DNA of 64,000 nucleotides from Lentisphaerae bacterium GWF2_49_21 (GTDB taxonomy: Bacteria; Verrucomicrobiota; Lentisphaeria; Victivallales; GWF2-50-93): assembly GCA_001804805.1 (NCBI GenBank), contig MHBH01000042.1, forward strand, positions 41,256 through 105,255, read 5' to 3'. This document shows positions 18,390 through 28,281 of this stretch, piece after piece. Position 1 is the first letter of the stretch; each line of letters begins with the position of its first letter. A program made the position numbers and the translations under genes. The notes under the pieces were generated by a model. That model saw nothing but the letters and a program-made list of their open reading frames with translations. It made no database searches and was not told the DNA's origin.

Positions 18390-19298
18390 TCATTGCAGGT
18401 ATTTGGAGGGTGTCAATGCACCAAGACGCTTGATACCATAATCGTAATTGAACAAAGAATCGTTCTGATCCTGGACATAATAAAGCTTAGCGCTTGCATT
18501 GTATCCGGTGGGGGTCCCTCCAACGCCTTGACCAAGACCCACATGGTTGTCGGCCAATAATACATTTGACGTTTTCCTGTGGGTCAACAGGAATCCTAAT
18601 TCGTTTCCGACAAACAATCGGTACCAAGTAGTGGTCCAGGCAGCTTGATGCTCAGCGCCCGTATGCCAGTATTCCGTCAAGACCCCGAAGGACTCGGGCC
18701 TGGTAACCTTTGTGGTTTTTACGCGCGGCAATATCTCGCCACCGGCACTTGAGTCTCCCGGTCTGATGAGACGTCTCCAAAATTCTGCATCAACACAGAC
18801 TCCGTTCATGCCGTATGTCAAAGTGATAGGACGGTTACCATTTGCTGTCGGAACGCTTGGACAATGGATGAGATCAAGTGGTTTTACCAGTGTTAATCCG
18901 GCACCAGGATCAGCTCCATCCTCGGGGAGTTCGGAGGTTCCATGCAATTGTCCGTTGAGATAAGTGTTTAGCGCCTCCGGCCAGCGGAAATTTGGATAAT
19001 AGTCGTAATCGCCGGTGTAAAAAGCGATACACAGGCCAAGCTGCTTCAGATTGTTGGTGCAGACACTTGATTTTGCAGTATCCCTTGCGTTCTTCAGCGC
19101 CGGAAGGAGCATGGCGGCGAGTATTGCGATGATCGCAATTACGACGAGTAATTCAATAAGAGTAAAAAGAGAAAAAAGTACTCGTCGCCCTGAGCTTGTC
19201 GAACGGGCCACCAACAGCTCGATAAGGGTGAAGCCATTTATGATTTTTCCTGGCCGACCGGCACGGACAGGCGATTTTTGACTTTTGATCTCATGCAT
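18390..19298 (-). CDS. Pseudopilin with duplicated FTLIELL start, H-X9-DN type
   Basis: A 302-residue pilin-like protein. The first motif, [11 protein letters not shown], is followed by 13 foreign residues ([13 protein letters not shown]) and then by the complete [24 protein letters not shown]. The extra DNA contains TTCGACAAGCTCAGG and an inverted nine-base repeat. Only the first copy has Gly before Phe. The C-terminal motif reads [13 protein letters not shown], with Asn for the usual Gly. The last 30 residues closely match the neighbour at 19380 ([12 protein letters not shown]), so the two are tandem duplicates. GGGAGAG precedes the start. Confidence 0.82.
   Translation of the reverse strand: MHEIKSQKSPVRAGRPGKIINGFTLIELLVARSTSSGRRVLFSLFTLIELLVVIAIIAILAAMLLPALKNARDTAKSSVCTNNLKQLGLCIAFYTGDYDYYPNFRWPEALNTYLNGQLHGTSELPEDGADPGAGLTLVKPLDLIHCPSVPTANGNRPITLTYGMNGVCVDAEFWRRLIRPGDSSAGGEILPRVKTTKVTRPESFGVLTEYWHTGAEHQAAWTTTWYRLFVGNELGFLLTHRKTSNVLLADNHVGLGQGVGGTPTGYNASAKLYYVQDQNDSLFNYDYGIKRLGALTPSKYLQ
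19142..19206. repeat. Palindromic insert inside pseudopilin 18390-19298
   Basis: CGACGAGTA (19142-19150, part of the native LLV codons) pairs with TACTCGTCG (19179-19187). Next to it is CCTGAGCTTGTCGAACGG, a motif also found in the loops of intergenic elements. Confidence 0.7.
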
Positions 19299-19379
19299 AG
19301 TTCATCACTCTCCCGGATAGTGATTATATCATAAAGCGACACTTTTGTAAATAGATGTTTCCATATTTATCTTTCTAAA

Positions 19380-20198
19380 TCATTGGAGGAGTTTTGATGG
19401 TCTCAGGGTGTAAGGCGGACGACATTTGCCATAATCATAATTGAACAAGGAATCATTCTGATCCTCGAGATAGCCAAATCCGGCGCTGGTATCGAAACCT
19501 GTACGATTTCCCTGTGCAATCCCCGCATGGCCATCGGCCAGCAGTACATTTGACTTTGAACCGTGGACGAGTACGCATCTGGCCGCGCTCAAGGCAAAGA
19601 GGCGGAACCAGGAAGTAGACCAGGCGCTTTGATGAGGAGAACCTGAATTCCACTTTTCCGTGAGAACCGCAAATGCCTCGGGCCTGACAACCAGGGTGTT
19701 TTTAACGCGAGGACATATGTCAGCGCCGCCCCATGGACCATATAGCAATGCGAGGTGGGCCCAGTACATGTTGTCGCTATACTGCCCGCTCATACTGTAC
19801 GTCAAAGTGATAGGACGGGAACCCTTTGACGTCGGAACTGCTGGACAATGGATAAGATCCAGAGGTTTGACCTGTGTCAGGCCGGCACCGGGATCTCCAC
19901 CATCCTCGGGGAGGACAGTGGTTCCATGCAATTGTCCGTTAAGATATGTGTTGAGAGCCTCCGGCCACCGATAGTTCGGATAATATTCATAATCGCCAGT
20001 ATAAAATGCGAATGAAAGACCGAGTTGTCTCTGATTGTTCATGCATGCAATTGAATGTGCTGTGGCCTTCGCCTTTTTCAGTGCCGGCAGGAGAAGGGCG
20101 GCAAGGATTGCGATGATCGCAATAACGACAAGAAGCTCAATCAATGTAAAAAGAATTAGATTTTCCTGTCTGCGCAGACTGACCGGCATTCCCCTCAT
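19380..20198 (-). CDS. Pseudopilin, H-X9-DG type
   Basis: A pilin-like protein of about 272 residues with [27 protein letters not shown] and the C-terminal H-x9-DG motif ([13 protein letters not shown]). The start at 20198 is chosen because AGGAG lies six bases upstream; an ATG 18 bases earlier is possible. It is a tandem paralogue of 18390-19298, 81 bases apart on the same strand, and the pair is probably one transcript from an operator-controlled promoter. The intact single FTLIELL here shows the ancestral form of its neighbour's N-terminus. Confidence 0.85.
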   Translation of the reverse strand: MRGMPVSLRRQENLILFTLIELLVVIAIIAILAALLLPALKKAKATAHSIACMNNQRQLGLSFAFYTGDYEYYPNYRWPEALNTYLNGQLHGTTVLPEDGGDPGAGLTQVKPLDLIHCPAVPTSKGSRPITLTYSMSGQYSDNMYWAHLALLYGPWGGADICPRVKNTLVVRPEAFAVLTEKWNSGSPHQSAWSTSWFRLFALSAARCVLVHGSKSNVLLADGHAGIAQGNRTGFDTSAGFGYLEDQNDSLFNYDYGKCRPPYTLRPSKLLQ

Positions 20199-20240
20199 AT
20201 GCATCTCCTTTTTCATGACAGCGCCTGACGTACTCGATAA

Positions 20241-20289
20241 TAAATGTACTATCGATAGTACATTTACATCACAATAGGAAAAGTGTCAA
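20241..20289 (-). promoter_or_regulatory. Sigma70 promoter with perfect 26-bp operator for the pseudopilin pair
   Basis: On the minus strand, TTGACA (20289-20284), 17 bases, TAAATG (20266-20261, with TG just before it). A perfect 26-base palindrome (20241-20266, core GTACTATCGATAGTAC) overlaps the -10 box and start region. It is the longest of the five matching operators. Confidence 0.85.
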
Positions 20290-20367
20290 TAGAGCCAAAC
20301 AAGTTTTACAGTAAAAAAAGAAACCTCTTTTTTGCAATACCGAATCAAAATCAAAGAGCGAGAACAT

Positions 20368-20437
20368 GCCTTACGGCATTAACTACAAACGTATTAAATG
20401 CATTGGGAATATGTTCGTAGTTAAGCCCGTGAGGGCT
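20368..20437. repeat. Palindromic element with TTAACTAC arms
   Basis: Inverted 18-base arms with three mismatches (20378-20395 and 20408-20425, TTAACTACAAAC and GTTCGTAGTTAA) are flanked by small GCC(T)TACGGC and GCCCGTGAGGGC hairpins. It lies downstream of the 20486 gene start region's neighbour, between two transcription units. Confidence 0.7.
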
Positions 20438-20485
20438 GTTTTCTTGCTTCGTATATTACTGTCCAAAAAAAGCAATTTGGTACAA

Positions 20486-22648
20486 CTACTGTTTTATCCT
20501 GAAGAGGCCGGGCCCTCCCGACCATAACTCTTTCGTCTCCGGATTATAGCGCAGGAGCTGCTGCTTGAGGATCGGAATGTCGCCGGTGATGTCTTCCCAT
20601 GTCTTTCCTCCGTCGGTCGTCCGGAATACCCCGCCCTGAGCGGAAGAATCCCAAGTCGTGCGGCTGATCCAGATGCGCTGTTCGTTCGCCGGATCTATCG
20701 CGATGCCTACTATTGTCGGCTTATCCTGGAAGTTGGTAAGCTTTTTCCAGGTCTTGCCCTGATCCTCGCTCCGGTAGAAATTTCCTGCGCCTACATAGAC
20801 GACTCCGGACTGGGAAATTTCAAGGTTGAAGCTCCAGGTTTCATCCTTGAAGATATGTTCCCAGGTCGCCCCCTCGTCATTGCTCTTCCATGCACCGCCG
20901 CCTTCGCCGCAGCTGCTGAAATAGAGTCGTTTCGAATCGGTAGGATCTACTACAAGTCCATAATAGAGGCGCAGTCCGCCGGGCTGGCTGGCGCAGCGCG
21001 TCCAGGTCTTTCCGCCATCGGCAGATCTGAAGATTCCTCCGCCAGGTAGCTTCTTCTCCGGTTCCGGATTGCCGTCCATTCCAAGATAGAGTATGTCAGG
21101 ATTCTTCGGATCCATTGCAAGAGAGCGGGGATAGCTCCGGCCCCACATGCAGTTTATTTTCGGGAGATAGTCCGGAAGGCCTGCTGTGGAAACAGTGAAT
21201 GTCTTGCCGTCGTCCTCGCTGCGGAAGGTGCGGTTGAGCGTGGAATCCCACGGCGAGCAGGTGGTGACGATGCGTACCGAATCTCCGACCTTGGCGACGC
21301 GCACCCGCCAGAAGTGGCCGCTGATCTCCTTGTTCCATTTGAGCGGTATGAGCTGGCGCCAGTCTGCGCCGTTGTTCTCGGACACGAGAAGTCCTTCGTC
21401 CATTGCGGTGACATATACCTTGCCTCCAAGGAACTGGATGTCGGTCGAGCAGGTGTTGTCGGCATCGGTCTGGCGCGCTTCAAAGGTCTTGCCGCCATCC
21501 TTGCTGAAAACACAGGTCCAGTTGGCTGATACGAATACTTCATCAGGATTCTTCGGATTTACAGCAATGTTTGTAAGGGCGCTGGTCTCTCCGTCCTTGT
21601 CTCCCGCCACTTCAGGGCTGGGCAGTTTGTCGTCAGGGCGTTTGAGGATTTTCCGGCTGTAGGTCCAGGTCTTTCCTCCATCCTCGGAACGGTGGAAATA
21701 ACCGCTCCAGCCATCGTTGCCTATGGCATATACGAGATCAGGCCTTGACGCGTGCAGGGCGATCTCGATAATGCGGGTCTTCTTCGTGATGCTTTTGTTC
21801 ATCAACGCCCAGGTATTCCCGCCGTCGTCGGTCCTGTATATCCCCGCCTCGCCACAGGCGCCCCATACAACTTTCTCGTCCGTAGGCGACACTGTGACCC
21901 CGCATGCCGTCTTCGGTGCATCAAGGACTGTCCATGTTGCACCAGCATCCTTGCTGCGGAAAATGCCATGCTTGGTGTTGGCGACGAAGACCAAAGATGG
22001 ATTGGTCGGAGCGATTGAGATTCCACAGGCGCCCTCCGTGTTCTTCTTTCCCTGTGGCTGCTTGGTGGCGACCTCATCCGCCTCCTTTGGAAGTATATCA
22101 CGGTAAGGAAGTTCCTTCCAGGTCTTTCCACCGTCCTCGGTCTTGAAGAGCTTGCCGGTTCGCGAACCTGCATATACGATGTCTGCATTCTTCGGATCAA
22201 TCGCAATGGAACGGATTGTATTATACTTTACACAGCTGATGTTGAGATTTTTCGGACCGCTTGCCGGGATGAACTCCCATGTCTTTGCACGGTCCGTGCT
22301 CTTGCAGAGCCCATCGCTGGTCATGGCGTAGACGAGATCTGGGGCGGCCGGACTGACAGCCATGCAGAGGACTTCATAGCCGGGCATGCCATTGTTGGTG
22401 AATTTCCAGTGGAGCCCTTTGTCATCCGTCCGGTAGGCGCCGGCGCAGTCGCTGCCCATGTAGATGACATTTTCGTCCGTAGGATGCCAGGCCGTCGCCC
22501 AGTAGTAGGATCCTCCGCCCCAGCCGCACTGCTCCCAGTTGGCATCAACTTTTTTATAATCTGCCGAAGCCTGGGCACTTGCATTCTGTGAAAAAATTCC
22601 GACGAGAGCAACCATTGATGCAGTCAGCATCACCACCTTGTTTTTCAT
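20486..22648 (-). CDS. Secreted GH74/Vps10-like propeller protein
   Basis: An exported protein of about 720 residues with signal peptide MKNKVVMLTASMVALVGIFSQNASAQ. About a dozen Asp-box units (TDDKGLHW, TEDGGKTW, SEDGGKTW) make a two-propeller fold. The GGGSYYWATAWHPTDENVIY...GSDCAGAYRT segment matches the GH74 start motif with its Asp. The start at 22648 has GGAGG six bases upstream; a longer frame upstream only reads through the palindromic repeat. It is paralogous to 15409 and 22884 (shared ending LRYNPETKELW). It probably binds or cuts an extracellular polysaccharide. Confidence 0.78.
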   Translation of the reverse strand: MKNKVVMLTASMVALVGIFSQNASAQASADYKKVDANWEQCGWGGGSYYWATAWHPTDENVIYMGSDCAGAYRTDDKGLHWKFTNNGMPGYEVLCMAVSPAAPDLVYAMTSDGLCKSTDRAKTWEFIPASGPKNLNISCVKYNTIRSIAIDPKNADIVYAGSRTGKLFKTEDGGKTWKELPYRDILPKEADEVATKQPQGKKNTEGACGISIAPTNPSLVFVANTKHGIFRSKDAGATWTVLDAPKTACGVTVSPTDEKVVWGACGEAGIYRTDDGGNTWALMNKSITKKTRIIEIALHASRPDLVYAIGNDGWSGYFHRSEDGGKTWTYSRKILKRPDDKLPSPEVAGDKDGETSALTNIAVNPKNPDEVFVSANWTCVFSKDGGKTFEARQTDADNTCSTDIQFLGGKVYVTAMDEGLLVSENNGADWRQLIPLKWNKEISGHFWRVRVAKVGDSVRIVTTCSPWDSTLNRTFRSEDDGKTFTVSTAGLPDYLPKINCMWGRSYPRSLAMDPKNPDILYLGMDGNPEPEKKLPGGGIFRSADGGKTWTRCASQPGGLRLYYGLVVDPTDSKRLYFSSCGEGGGAWKSNDEGATWEHIFKDETWSFNLEISQSGVVYVGAGNFYRSEDQGKTWKKLTNFQDKPTIVGIAIDPANEQRIWISRTTWDSSAQGGVFRTTDGGKTWEDITGDIPILKQQLLRYNPETKELWSGGPGLFRIKQ

Positions 22649-22665
22649 TCTCAACCTCCGTTGAT

Positions 22666-22833
22666 ATTTACTAATGAGTTCATAATAGTGTTTACGTTTT
22701 TTCCAAAGGTAGGGACGGCTCTCCGTAGCCGTCCGCCCATTCGACAAGTCATGGTAGGCGGCGCGTTACGGAGAACGCGCCCTACCTTAAAACAAATTCA
22801 CAATGTAAACTATTTCATGCTCACATTAGTAAA
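22666..22833. repeat. Palindromic element (AAGGTAGG family) inside an outer inverted repeat
   Basis: The core at 22706-22788 has perfect AAGGTAGG/CCTACCTT ends and hairpins GGACGGCT/AGCCGTCC and GGCGCGTT/AACGCGCC, with CATTCGACAAGTCATGG between them. Outside it, ATTTACTAATG (22666-22676) pairs with CATTAGTAAAT (22823-22833), and TAGTGTTTAC pairs imperfectly with GTAAACTA. The element therefore seems to have split an older palindrome. Confidence 0.8.
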
Positions 22834-22883
22834 TTGTCATTAAGTAAACTAAATCTATTTTATTCCTGTTCATGAGCGTAACT

Positions 22884-25031
22884 TTACTGCCTGATCTTGA
22901 AGATGCCATTTCCGGCAGCCCACAATTCTTTTGTCCGGGGATTGTAACGTAATATTCTTGGTTTCCGGTAAGGCAGATCCCCCGTGATGTCCTCCCACGT
23001 CACACCTCCATCAACTGTCCGCAGCACAGCCCCCTCGGCAACGGATCCATGGGTTATTTTCGAGATCCAAATCCGTTTTTCGTCGCCGGGATCGATAGAG
23101 ATACCGACAATATCCCCGTTGTTCTTGAAATTAGAAAGTTTCTGCCAGGTCTGTCCGTGATCCGTGCTTTTCCACAAATCATTCTTTCCGGTATAGACAT
23201 CTCCGGTGGATGATAAGCTCACATTGAATAGCCAGGATTCCTTGTCGAAAACCTTGGACCAGCTTTTTCCTCCGTCTTCAGTCCGGTAGAGTCCACCGCG
23301 ATCACCGCAGGTCGCCCAGTAAATACGGTTGGAATCCGCCGGACAGACCGCAAGACCGTAGAACATCCGTCGGCTAGCCGGCTGGTTGGGCAGACGTTCC
23401 CAAGAATAACCGCCATCCACCGATTTGAAAATTCCCCCGCCATCGACTCCCTTGTCCGGCTCCGGATCGCCGTCAATTCCAAGATAAATGATCTTCGGAT
23501 CCCTGGGATCCACGGCCATGGCTCGCGGGATGGAATGCCCCCACATGCAGTCAGTGCTGGATTTCTGTTCAGGAATCCCTTTCGTAGTCGCTTTGAAGGT
23601 GGCTCCGCCATCCTCACTGACAATCACTCTGCACGCAGGTGTCTTGAGACCATGTGGATCGAGCGTGGAAATTATCCTCTCCGCCGTTTCTTGTCGGATC
23701 ACCCGCAACTGCCATTGGTGACCGCTTTGATCAAGAGCCCATTTCAAGGGAAACAAGGGTTTCCATAGTTTGCCGCCATCGGAAGTCACGAGAAGTCCCT
23801 CGTCCATTGCCGTGGCATAAACCTTGTCGCCGCTGAATTGAAGATCCGTAAAGCACGTGATATCGGCCCCGGCATCCCGATTTTCCCAGGTCCTACCGCC
23901 GTCCGAACTGAAACAGTTCCAACGGTTGGCAGCGATAAACATTTCGTCCGGATTGGAGGGATTGAGTGATAGATTTGAGATCTTGCTCATGCCAATATTT
24001 CCATTTTTGTCTACGCCGTTCGGATAGGATGGATTTCCTGCGAGATCCGCCTTCATCTCTGCAACAGTCGTCCAGCTTTCCCCGCCATCAATGGAATAGC
24101 TGAAGTTTCCATTCCACTTTTTGTCGTTTTGTATGATGCACTGGATGATTTTCGGATTGGCCGGGTGCAATACTATTTCCCGGACATTGCTGCCCTCGGG
24201 CAGTTCCAACTTGACCTTTCCCCATGTCTGTCCTTTGTCCGCGGACTTCATGATCCCTTCCTTGTCAAAGGCGGCATAGACCGTCTTCTCATCGTAAGGC
24301 GCCACCACGACACACATGGAAGCTTTGGGAGTTGAGAGCTGGGTCCAAGTGGCACCGGCATCCTCGCTGCGCAGGATTCCACATATGACGCTGGAGGCGA
24401 AAATCAACTTGGAATTAGTTTCAGCAATACAAATGGAAGATATTGGAATGCTCTTCTTATTTGGTTTGTCGCCTTCTGCCGTCGTCGCCGTTTCGTAGAG
24501 CTTCTTCCAGTTCGCCCCGCCGTCTTCCGTCCTGTAGATCTTGCCGTCGCTGCTTCCCATGTAGACGATATCCGGATTTGACGGGTCGATGGCGATGGCA
24601 CGTACGCTCCGCGGGCGCTCAGGCAGCATTTTAAGATTGTCTTTGCCGGTCTGCTCAAGGAAAGTCCAGTTCGTTCCGCCATTCATGGTCTTGCAGACTC
24701 CGCCCATGGTGCCAATATAAAGGATATCCGGTTTCGATTTTGAAATGGCAATGGAATATACACCATAATCAGAGATCCCCTTGTTGATGAACTTCCAATT
24801 TTTCCCCTTGTCCACGCTTTTGTAAATACCGGCGACATCGCCACCGAGATAGATTATGTTGCTGTCTGTCGGATGCCAGACACAGCTCCAGAAAAAGCCG
24901 CCGCCGCCCCAGCCGCACCATTCCCAGTTTTCGGCTGGTTTGTCCACAGGAGACTGTGCACCTGCAGTCGATGAAGACAATATGCCGAATGCAAGCATTG
25001 ATGTGGCCAACAGCGCAATCTTATTTTTCAT
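22884..25031 (-). CDS. Secreted GH74/Vps10-like propeller protein
   Basis: An exported 715-residue protein with signal peptide ending near TAGAQS. Asp-box units such as SVDKGKNW, TEDGGANW and SVDGGYSW repeat throughout, and the N-terminal motif GGGGFFWSCVWHPTDSNIIY...GGDVAGIYKS keeps the GH74-like Asp. It is closest to 15409 but lacks the inserted binding domain. GGGAAAACC precedes the ATG. The gene follows a LacI regulator by 36 bases on the same strand and is a likely target of it. Confidence 0.78.
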   Translation of the reverse strand: MKNKIALLATSMLAFGILSSSTAGAQSPVDKPAENWEWCGWGGGGFFWSCVWHPTDSNIIYLGGDVAGIYKSVDKGKNWKFINKGISDYGVYSIAISKSKPDILYIGTMGGVCKTMNGGTNWTFLEQTGKDNLKMLPERPRSVRAIAIDPSNPDIVYMGSSDGKIYRTEDGGANWKKLYETATTAEGDKPNKKSIPISSICIAETNSKLIFASSVICGILRSEDAGATWTQLSTPKASMCVVVAPYDEKTVYAAFDKEGIMKSADKGQTWGKVKLELPEGSNVREIVLHPANPKIIQCIIQNDKKWNGNFSYSIDGGESWTTVAEMKADLAGNPSYPNGVDKNGNIGMSKISNLSLNPSNPDEMFIAANRWNCFSSDGGRTWENRDAGADITCFTDLQFSGDKVYATAMDEGLLVTSDGGKLWKPLFPLKWALDQSGHQWQLRVIRQETAERIISTLDPHGLKTPACRVIVSEDGGATFKATTKGIPEQKSSTDCMWGHSIPRAMAVDPRDPKIIYLGIDGDPEPDKGVDGGGIFKSVDGGYSWERLPNQPASRRMFYGLAVCPADSNRIYWATCGDRGGLYRTEDGGKSWSKVFDKESWLFNVSLSSTGDVYTGKNDLWKSTDHGQTWQKLSNFKNNGDIVGISIDPGDEKRIWISKITHGSVAEGAVLRTVDGGVTWEDITGDLPYRKPRILRYNPRTKELWAAGNGIFKIRQ

Positions 25032-25067
25032 GGTTTTCCCTTATCTAATATTATCCACACTTTCTTG

Positions 25068-26060
25068 TCATGCCGAATTTCTCGGGAAGAGGGAATATTT
25101 CAGCGTTGGACATGATACTTCCTTGCCTTCCATAAGAGACATCAGTTTTTCAACGGCTGTCCAGCCGACTTCCGCCCTGTTAATTCCGAGCGAGGTCAGG
25201 GAAGGCCTGGATGCAATTGAGAATTCCGAGTTGTTGACAGAGATAGCCGCAATGTCCGAAGGTATGGACCTGCCGGTCTTTTCCGCCGCATCGTAGAACA
25301 CAGGCGCCATGAAGTCCATGCTGAGAAGGACGGAGTCAATTTCAGGATTGCCAATAAGGAACGAGGAAAGCTGTTTCCGGAACTCATTGTCAGGATGCAG
25401 GGATGGATTCTCAAAGATTTTAAGCTTTGCAAGGCCACGTTTCTTGATCTCTGCCTCAAGCCCCATGTGCCTTGCCTTCTCGAAGTAATGATCTGTGCGT
25501 CCGTTGCCAATGAAGGCTATCCGTTCTCTTCCGAGTGAGACAAAACGGTCCACGGCCAGCTTCATGGCGCCTCTTTCATCGAAGTTCATGCAATTTGCGC
25601 CTTTGCGCCTGTTGGTGTTCACGAATATGCAAGGGGAACCAGTCCTGTCTATTTTCTCCATTACCTGTTCCGAGATTTGTCCAATTGCAATGAATCCGTC
25701 CGAGATCCTTTCCAACAGGCACCTCGGATTTGGATTGTCCGCCCCGACCCTTTCATACAATATCATCTTGGAACGCTGGCTGGAGGCCCTGATAATGGAA
25801 TCCATGGTGATTTCGTTGATGTCGAAGAAGTTTTCTGCGAGGACGGCTATGGTTCCGCAGCATCCGTTCTGGAGGTTCCTGGCGAAACGGTTTGGGCGGT
25901 ATCCGAGCCTTTTGGCGGTTTCAAGGACTTTATCCTTTGTTCCAGGGCTGTACCTGACACTTCCCGAGTATCCGGTCATGACGGCGTTCACGACCCTCAG
26001 TGAAAGTCCGCAGGCCTTCGCGAGATCCGTCAGCTTTGTCCCATTTTTATTGCCGCCCAT
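25068..26060 (-). CDS. LacI-family transcriptional regulator
   Basis: A regulator of about 330 residues. The N-terminal helix-turn-helix and hinge (KLTDLAKACGLSLRVVNAVMTG...RLGYRPNRFARNLQNG) are followed by a periplasmic-binding-protein-like sensor domain (FINT/FVN strands, SLTSLGINRAEVG near the end). The start at 26060 is chosen because GGGAGGA sits seven bases upstream. A near-perfect palindrome at 26080-26097 suggests autoregulation. It stands between a GH74-like gene upstream and another downstream and probably senses their sugar products. Confidence 0.88.
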   Translation of the reverse strand: MGGNKNGTKLTDLAKACGLSLRVVNAVMTGYSGSVRYSPGTKDKVLETAKRLGYRPNRFARNLQNGCCGTIAVLAENFFDINEITMDSIIRASSQRSKMILYERVGADNPNPRCLLERISDGFIAIGQISEQVMEKIDRTGSPCIFVNTNRRKGANCMNFDERGAMKLAVDRFVSLGRERIAFIGNGRTDHYFEKARHMGLEAEIKKRGLAKLKIFENPSLHPDNEFRKQLSSFLIGNPEIDSVLLSMDFMAPVFYDAAEKTGRSIPSDIAAISVNNSEFSIASRPSLTSLGINRAEVGWTAVEKLMSLMEGKEVSCPTLKYSLFPRNSA

Positions 26061-26079
26061 CCGCATTCCTCCCTGTTCT

Positions 26080-26097
26080 GATTCTAACGATAGAATC
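26080..26097 (-). promoter_or_regulatory. Candidate LacI operator, GATTCTAACGATAGAATC
   Basis: An 18-base palindrome with one mismatch and a central CG, typical of LacI-family operators, 20 bases upstream of the LacI start. It differs from the TACTATCGATAGTA set, so it probably belongs to this regulator. Confidence 0.6.
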
Positions 26098-26142
26098 AAA
26101 ATGCGAAAATTCAAGTCCTGGGATGAAAAAAAATAGATATTT

Positions 26143-28281
26143 TTATTTGCTGGAGCCTGCCTGCGCGCCGTAGAAGATCCCGCGCCCGTTGGTGCCGATG
26201 AAGACCAGTCCGAATGTCTGGCGGCTGGCTTCCATGCAGCATGGTGAATCTCCGACGGCAACTTTTGGATCCTGGATGTCCTGCCAGGTCTTCCCGAGAT
26301 CAAGCGAACGGTAGATTCCGATTCCCGGCTTGTCCGCGAACTTCCCATGGAAAAAGGCACCATATACATAAAGCGCCGCTGGTTCACCGGCTGCTGCGGG
26401 AGCACCAAATGCGAAGAGACGCACCTGCTTGAACTGCGTCAATCTGGAAAAAGTCTCCCCACCATCGGTGGAACGTGCCAGCCCGCCATTAAGGCCACTG
26501 ACCCATATTTCACCCTTTTTACCGGGAACGGTACGCAGCTGAGTCCAGTTTGGATCGGTGTAGAACGTGGGGCTTTTCCCACTGACGAGTGTGAAGCTGG
26601 CACCGCCGTCATTGCTGCGGTACAGTTTGCCGTCCGCGACGTAGTAGAACACGTCTCCATCGACGTTGTCCGCCGCAAGAGGGAGACACCATTTCCACTG
26701 GTCTGAAGGCCCTTTGGGAAGTCCGGTTACCTGTTCCCATGTCGTACCGCCGTCCTTGGTGCGGATCGCCTGCCCGTTCTGGATCGCCATGACGATCTTG
26801 TTTGGATCGGTGGCAGACATCGCAATACGGAGAGGAACAACGTTCTTCGGAAATGATTTATATCGCTGCCATGTTTTTCCTCCGTCATGGCTTATACTGC
26901 CACCCCAGACGCCGTTCCAGTGGTTGCCGCCTGCACGGGCAAGTTCGAGAGGCTTGGTTTCGCAATAGGCGATCTGGTAGGTGTACTGGTCCCAATTGGC
27001 ACTGCCCCATTTGCCCAGCATCTCCGATGGGAATTCGTCAAGAGAGTCGTGACGGAAACCTCCGACATCGGCGACTGCGCTGAGAAGCGGTGCGCCAGCA
27101 GGCGGGGAGGTCAGGCTGAATGGAACGACTTCCTCATGGTTCTTGGAATAGTTCTTCCATACGGGACGTTCCTGTGTAAAGCCGTCGGTCTTCCAGACTG
27201 AGAAGAAGTCGGTTAACCAGGCACGTCCTGGATGATGCGGATCGAAAGTCAGACTTGAAGCGCTCATTGCCATATTCCGCGGTGAATGCCATGGGACGGT
27301 GGATTCAGGTGAGCAGATCTTGCTGGTCCAGGTGTCACCGCCATCTTTGGATTCATAAAGGCCGCGCGGCTGATCGAGGTTGGGATTTTTGTTGAAACCG
27401 GCATAGCAGATGGCTACATGTTTCGGATCCTTCGGATCGACTGTGATCGAACCGTAGCTGCGGTGTTCACCTGTTGGCGTAAGATCTTTCCAGACGCCTT
27501 CACGGAAACGGAAGACGCCGGTGGATCCCACTGTGAAAAGAGTTCCATCGCCGGCAATATCCATGCGTAAAACCTGCGCTGGACTGCCTTCGAGTTTTGT
27601 CCAGGTGAGACCTGCATCTGCTGAACGGTAGACCGCATCGCGGAAGGCGCAGGCATAGACGAGACCCGCAGTGCGGGTGTCGAAAGAAATGCATTCTATT
27701 CCTTCTTTCACCGTCAGATTTCCGGGGAAGGCGTCGATTTTGCTCCAAGTGGTGCCTGCATCCTGTGAACGGAAGAGTCCCTCGTTGCGCGAGCCGAAAA
27801 GAAGGATGTTTGAATCATGCGGGCTGACCACCAGACGTTCGCCACCTGAGCGTAGGGGGCCATTGCCGTTCATCGGTGTTTCCAAAGTGAGCTTGTTCCA
27901 GGTCTGTCCGCGATCGTCGCTCTTGAAGATGGCGCCCTTGGAATTTAAATACATGCCTGCGGCAATGTAAAGGATGTCGGGATTGCCGGGATCGATTGCC
28001 AGGCTTTCACCGCCGAAGTAGGAGGACTGCTCGGTCCGGAAGTGGTCGATGAGCGGCATACAGGATCCGTCATGGGGGTTCCAACGGTAGAAGCCGCCGA
28101 CGTCGGTACGGATGTAGACCAGATCAGCAACTTTGGGGTGTATGACCAGTCCTGTTACGTATCCCCCGCCGCCAATCGACACCGATTGCCAGCGATAGGC
28201 GGAATCCTTGACAGGTTCCGCCGCCGACAGGCTATATGCCGTGATTGCCAGCACAACGCAAATCATTAGACAATGCTTCAT
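26143..28281 (-). CDS. Secreted GH74-family-like glycosidase
   Basis: An exported 712-residue protein with a signal peptide (MKHCLMICVVLAITAYSLSAAE). It is the clearest GH74 member here: GGGGYVTGLVIHPKVADLVYIRTDVGGFYRW matches the conserved first segment with its catalytic Asp in TDVGG, and LTFDPHHPGRAWLTDFFSVWKTDG resembles the second. Asp-boxes (SDDRGQTW, SQDAGTTW, TKDGGTTW, STDGGETF) recur. GH74 enzymes are mainly xyloglucanases. The start overlaps the stop of the upstream esterase gene by one base (TAATG), so translation is coupled. Confidence 0.8.
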   Translation of the reverse strand: MKHCLMICVVLAITAYSLSAAEPVKDSAYRWQSVSIGGGGYVTGLVIHPKVADLVYIRTDVGGFYRWNPHDGSCMPLIDHFRTEQSSYFGGESLAIDPGNPDILYIAAGMYLNSKGAIFKSDDRGQTWNKLTLETPMNGNGPLRSGGERLVVSPHDSNILLFGSRNEGLFRSQDAGTTWSKIDAFPGNLTVKEGIECISFDTRTAGLVYACAFRDAVYRSADAGLTWTKLEGSPAQVLRMDIAGDGTLFTVGSTGVFRFREGVWKDLTPTGEHRSYGSITVDPKDPKHVAICYAGFNKNPNLDQPRGLYESKDGGDTWTSKICSPESTVPWHSPRNMAMSASSLTFDPHHPGRAWLTDFFSVWKTDGFTQERPVWKNYSKNHEEVVPFSLTSPPAGAPLLSAVADVGGFRHDSLDEFPSEMLGKWGSANWDQYTYQIAYCETKPLELARAGGNHWNGVWGGSISHDGGKTWQRYKSFPKNVVPLRIAMSATDPNKIVMAIQNGQAIRTKDGGTTWEQVTGLPKGPSDQWKWCLPLAADNVDGDVFYYVADGKLYRSNDGGASFTLVSGKSPTFYTDPNWTQLRTVPGKKGEIWVSGLNGGLARSTDGGETFSRLTQFKQVRLFAFGAPAAAGEPAALYVYGAFFHGKFADKPGIGIYRSLDLGKTWQDIQDPKVAVGDSPCCMEASRQTFGLVFIGTNGRGIFYGAQAGSSK

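Noticed and set aside
19142..19230. Simple target-site duplication of a transposon around the doubled FTLIELL codons
   Set aside because: The two copies of the codons differ at several bases, and no transposon ends or transposase lie between; a palindromic insert or recombination between paralogues fits better.
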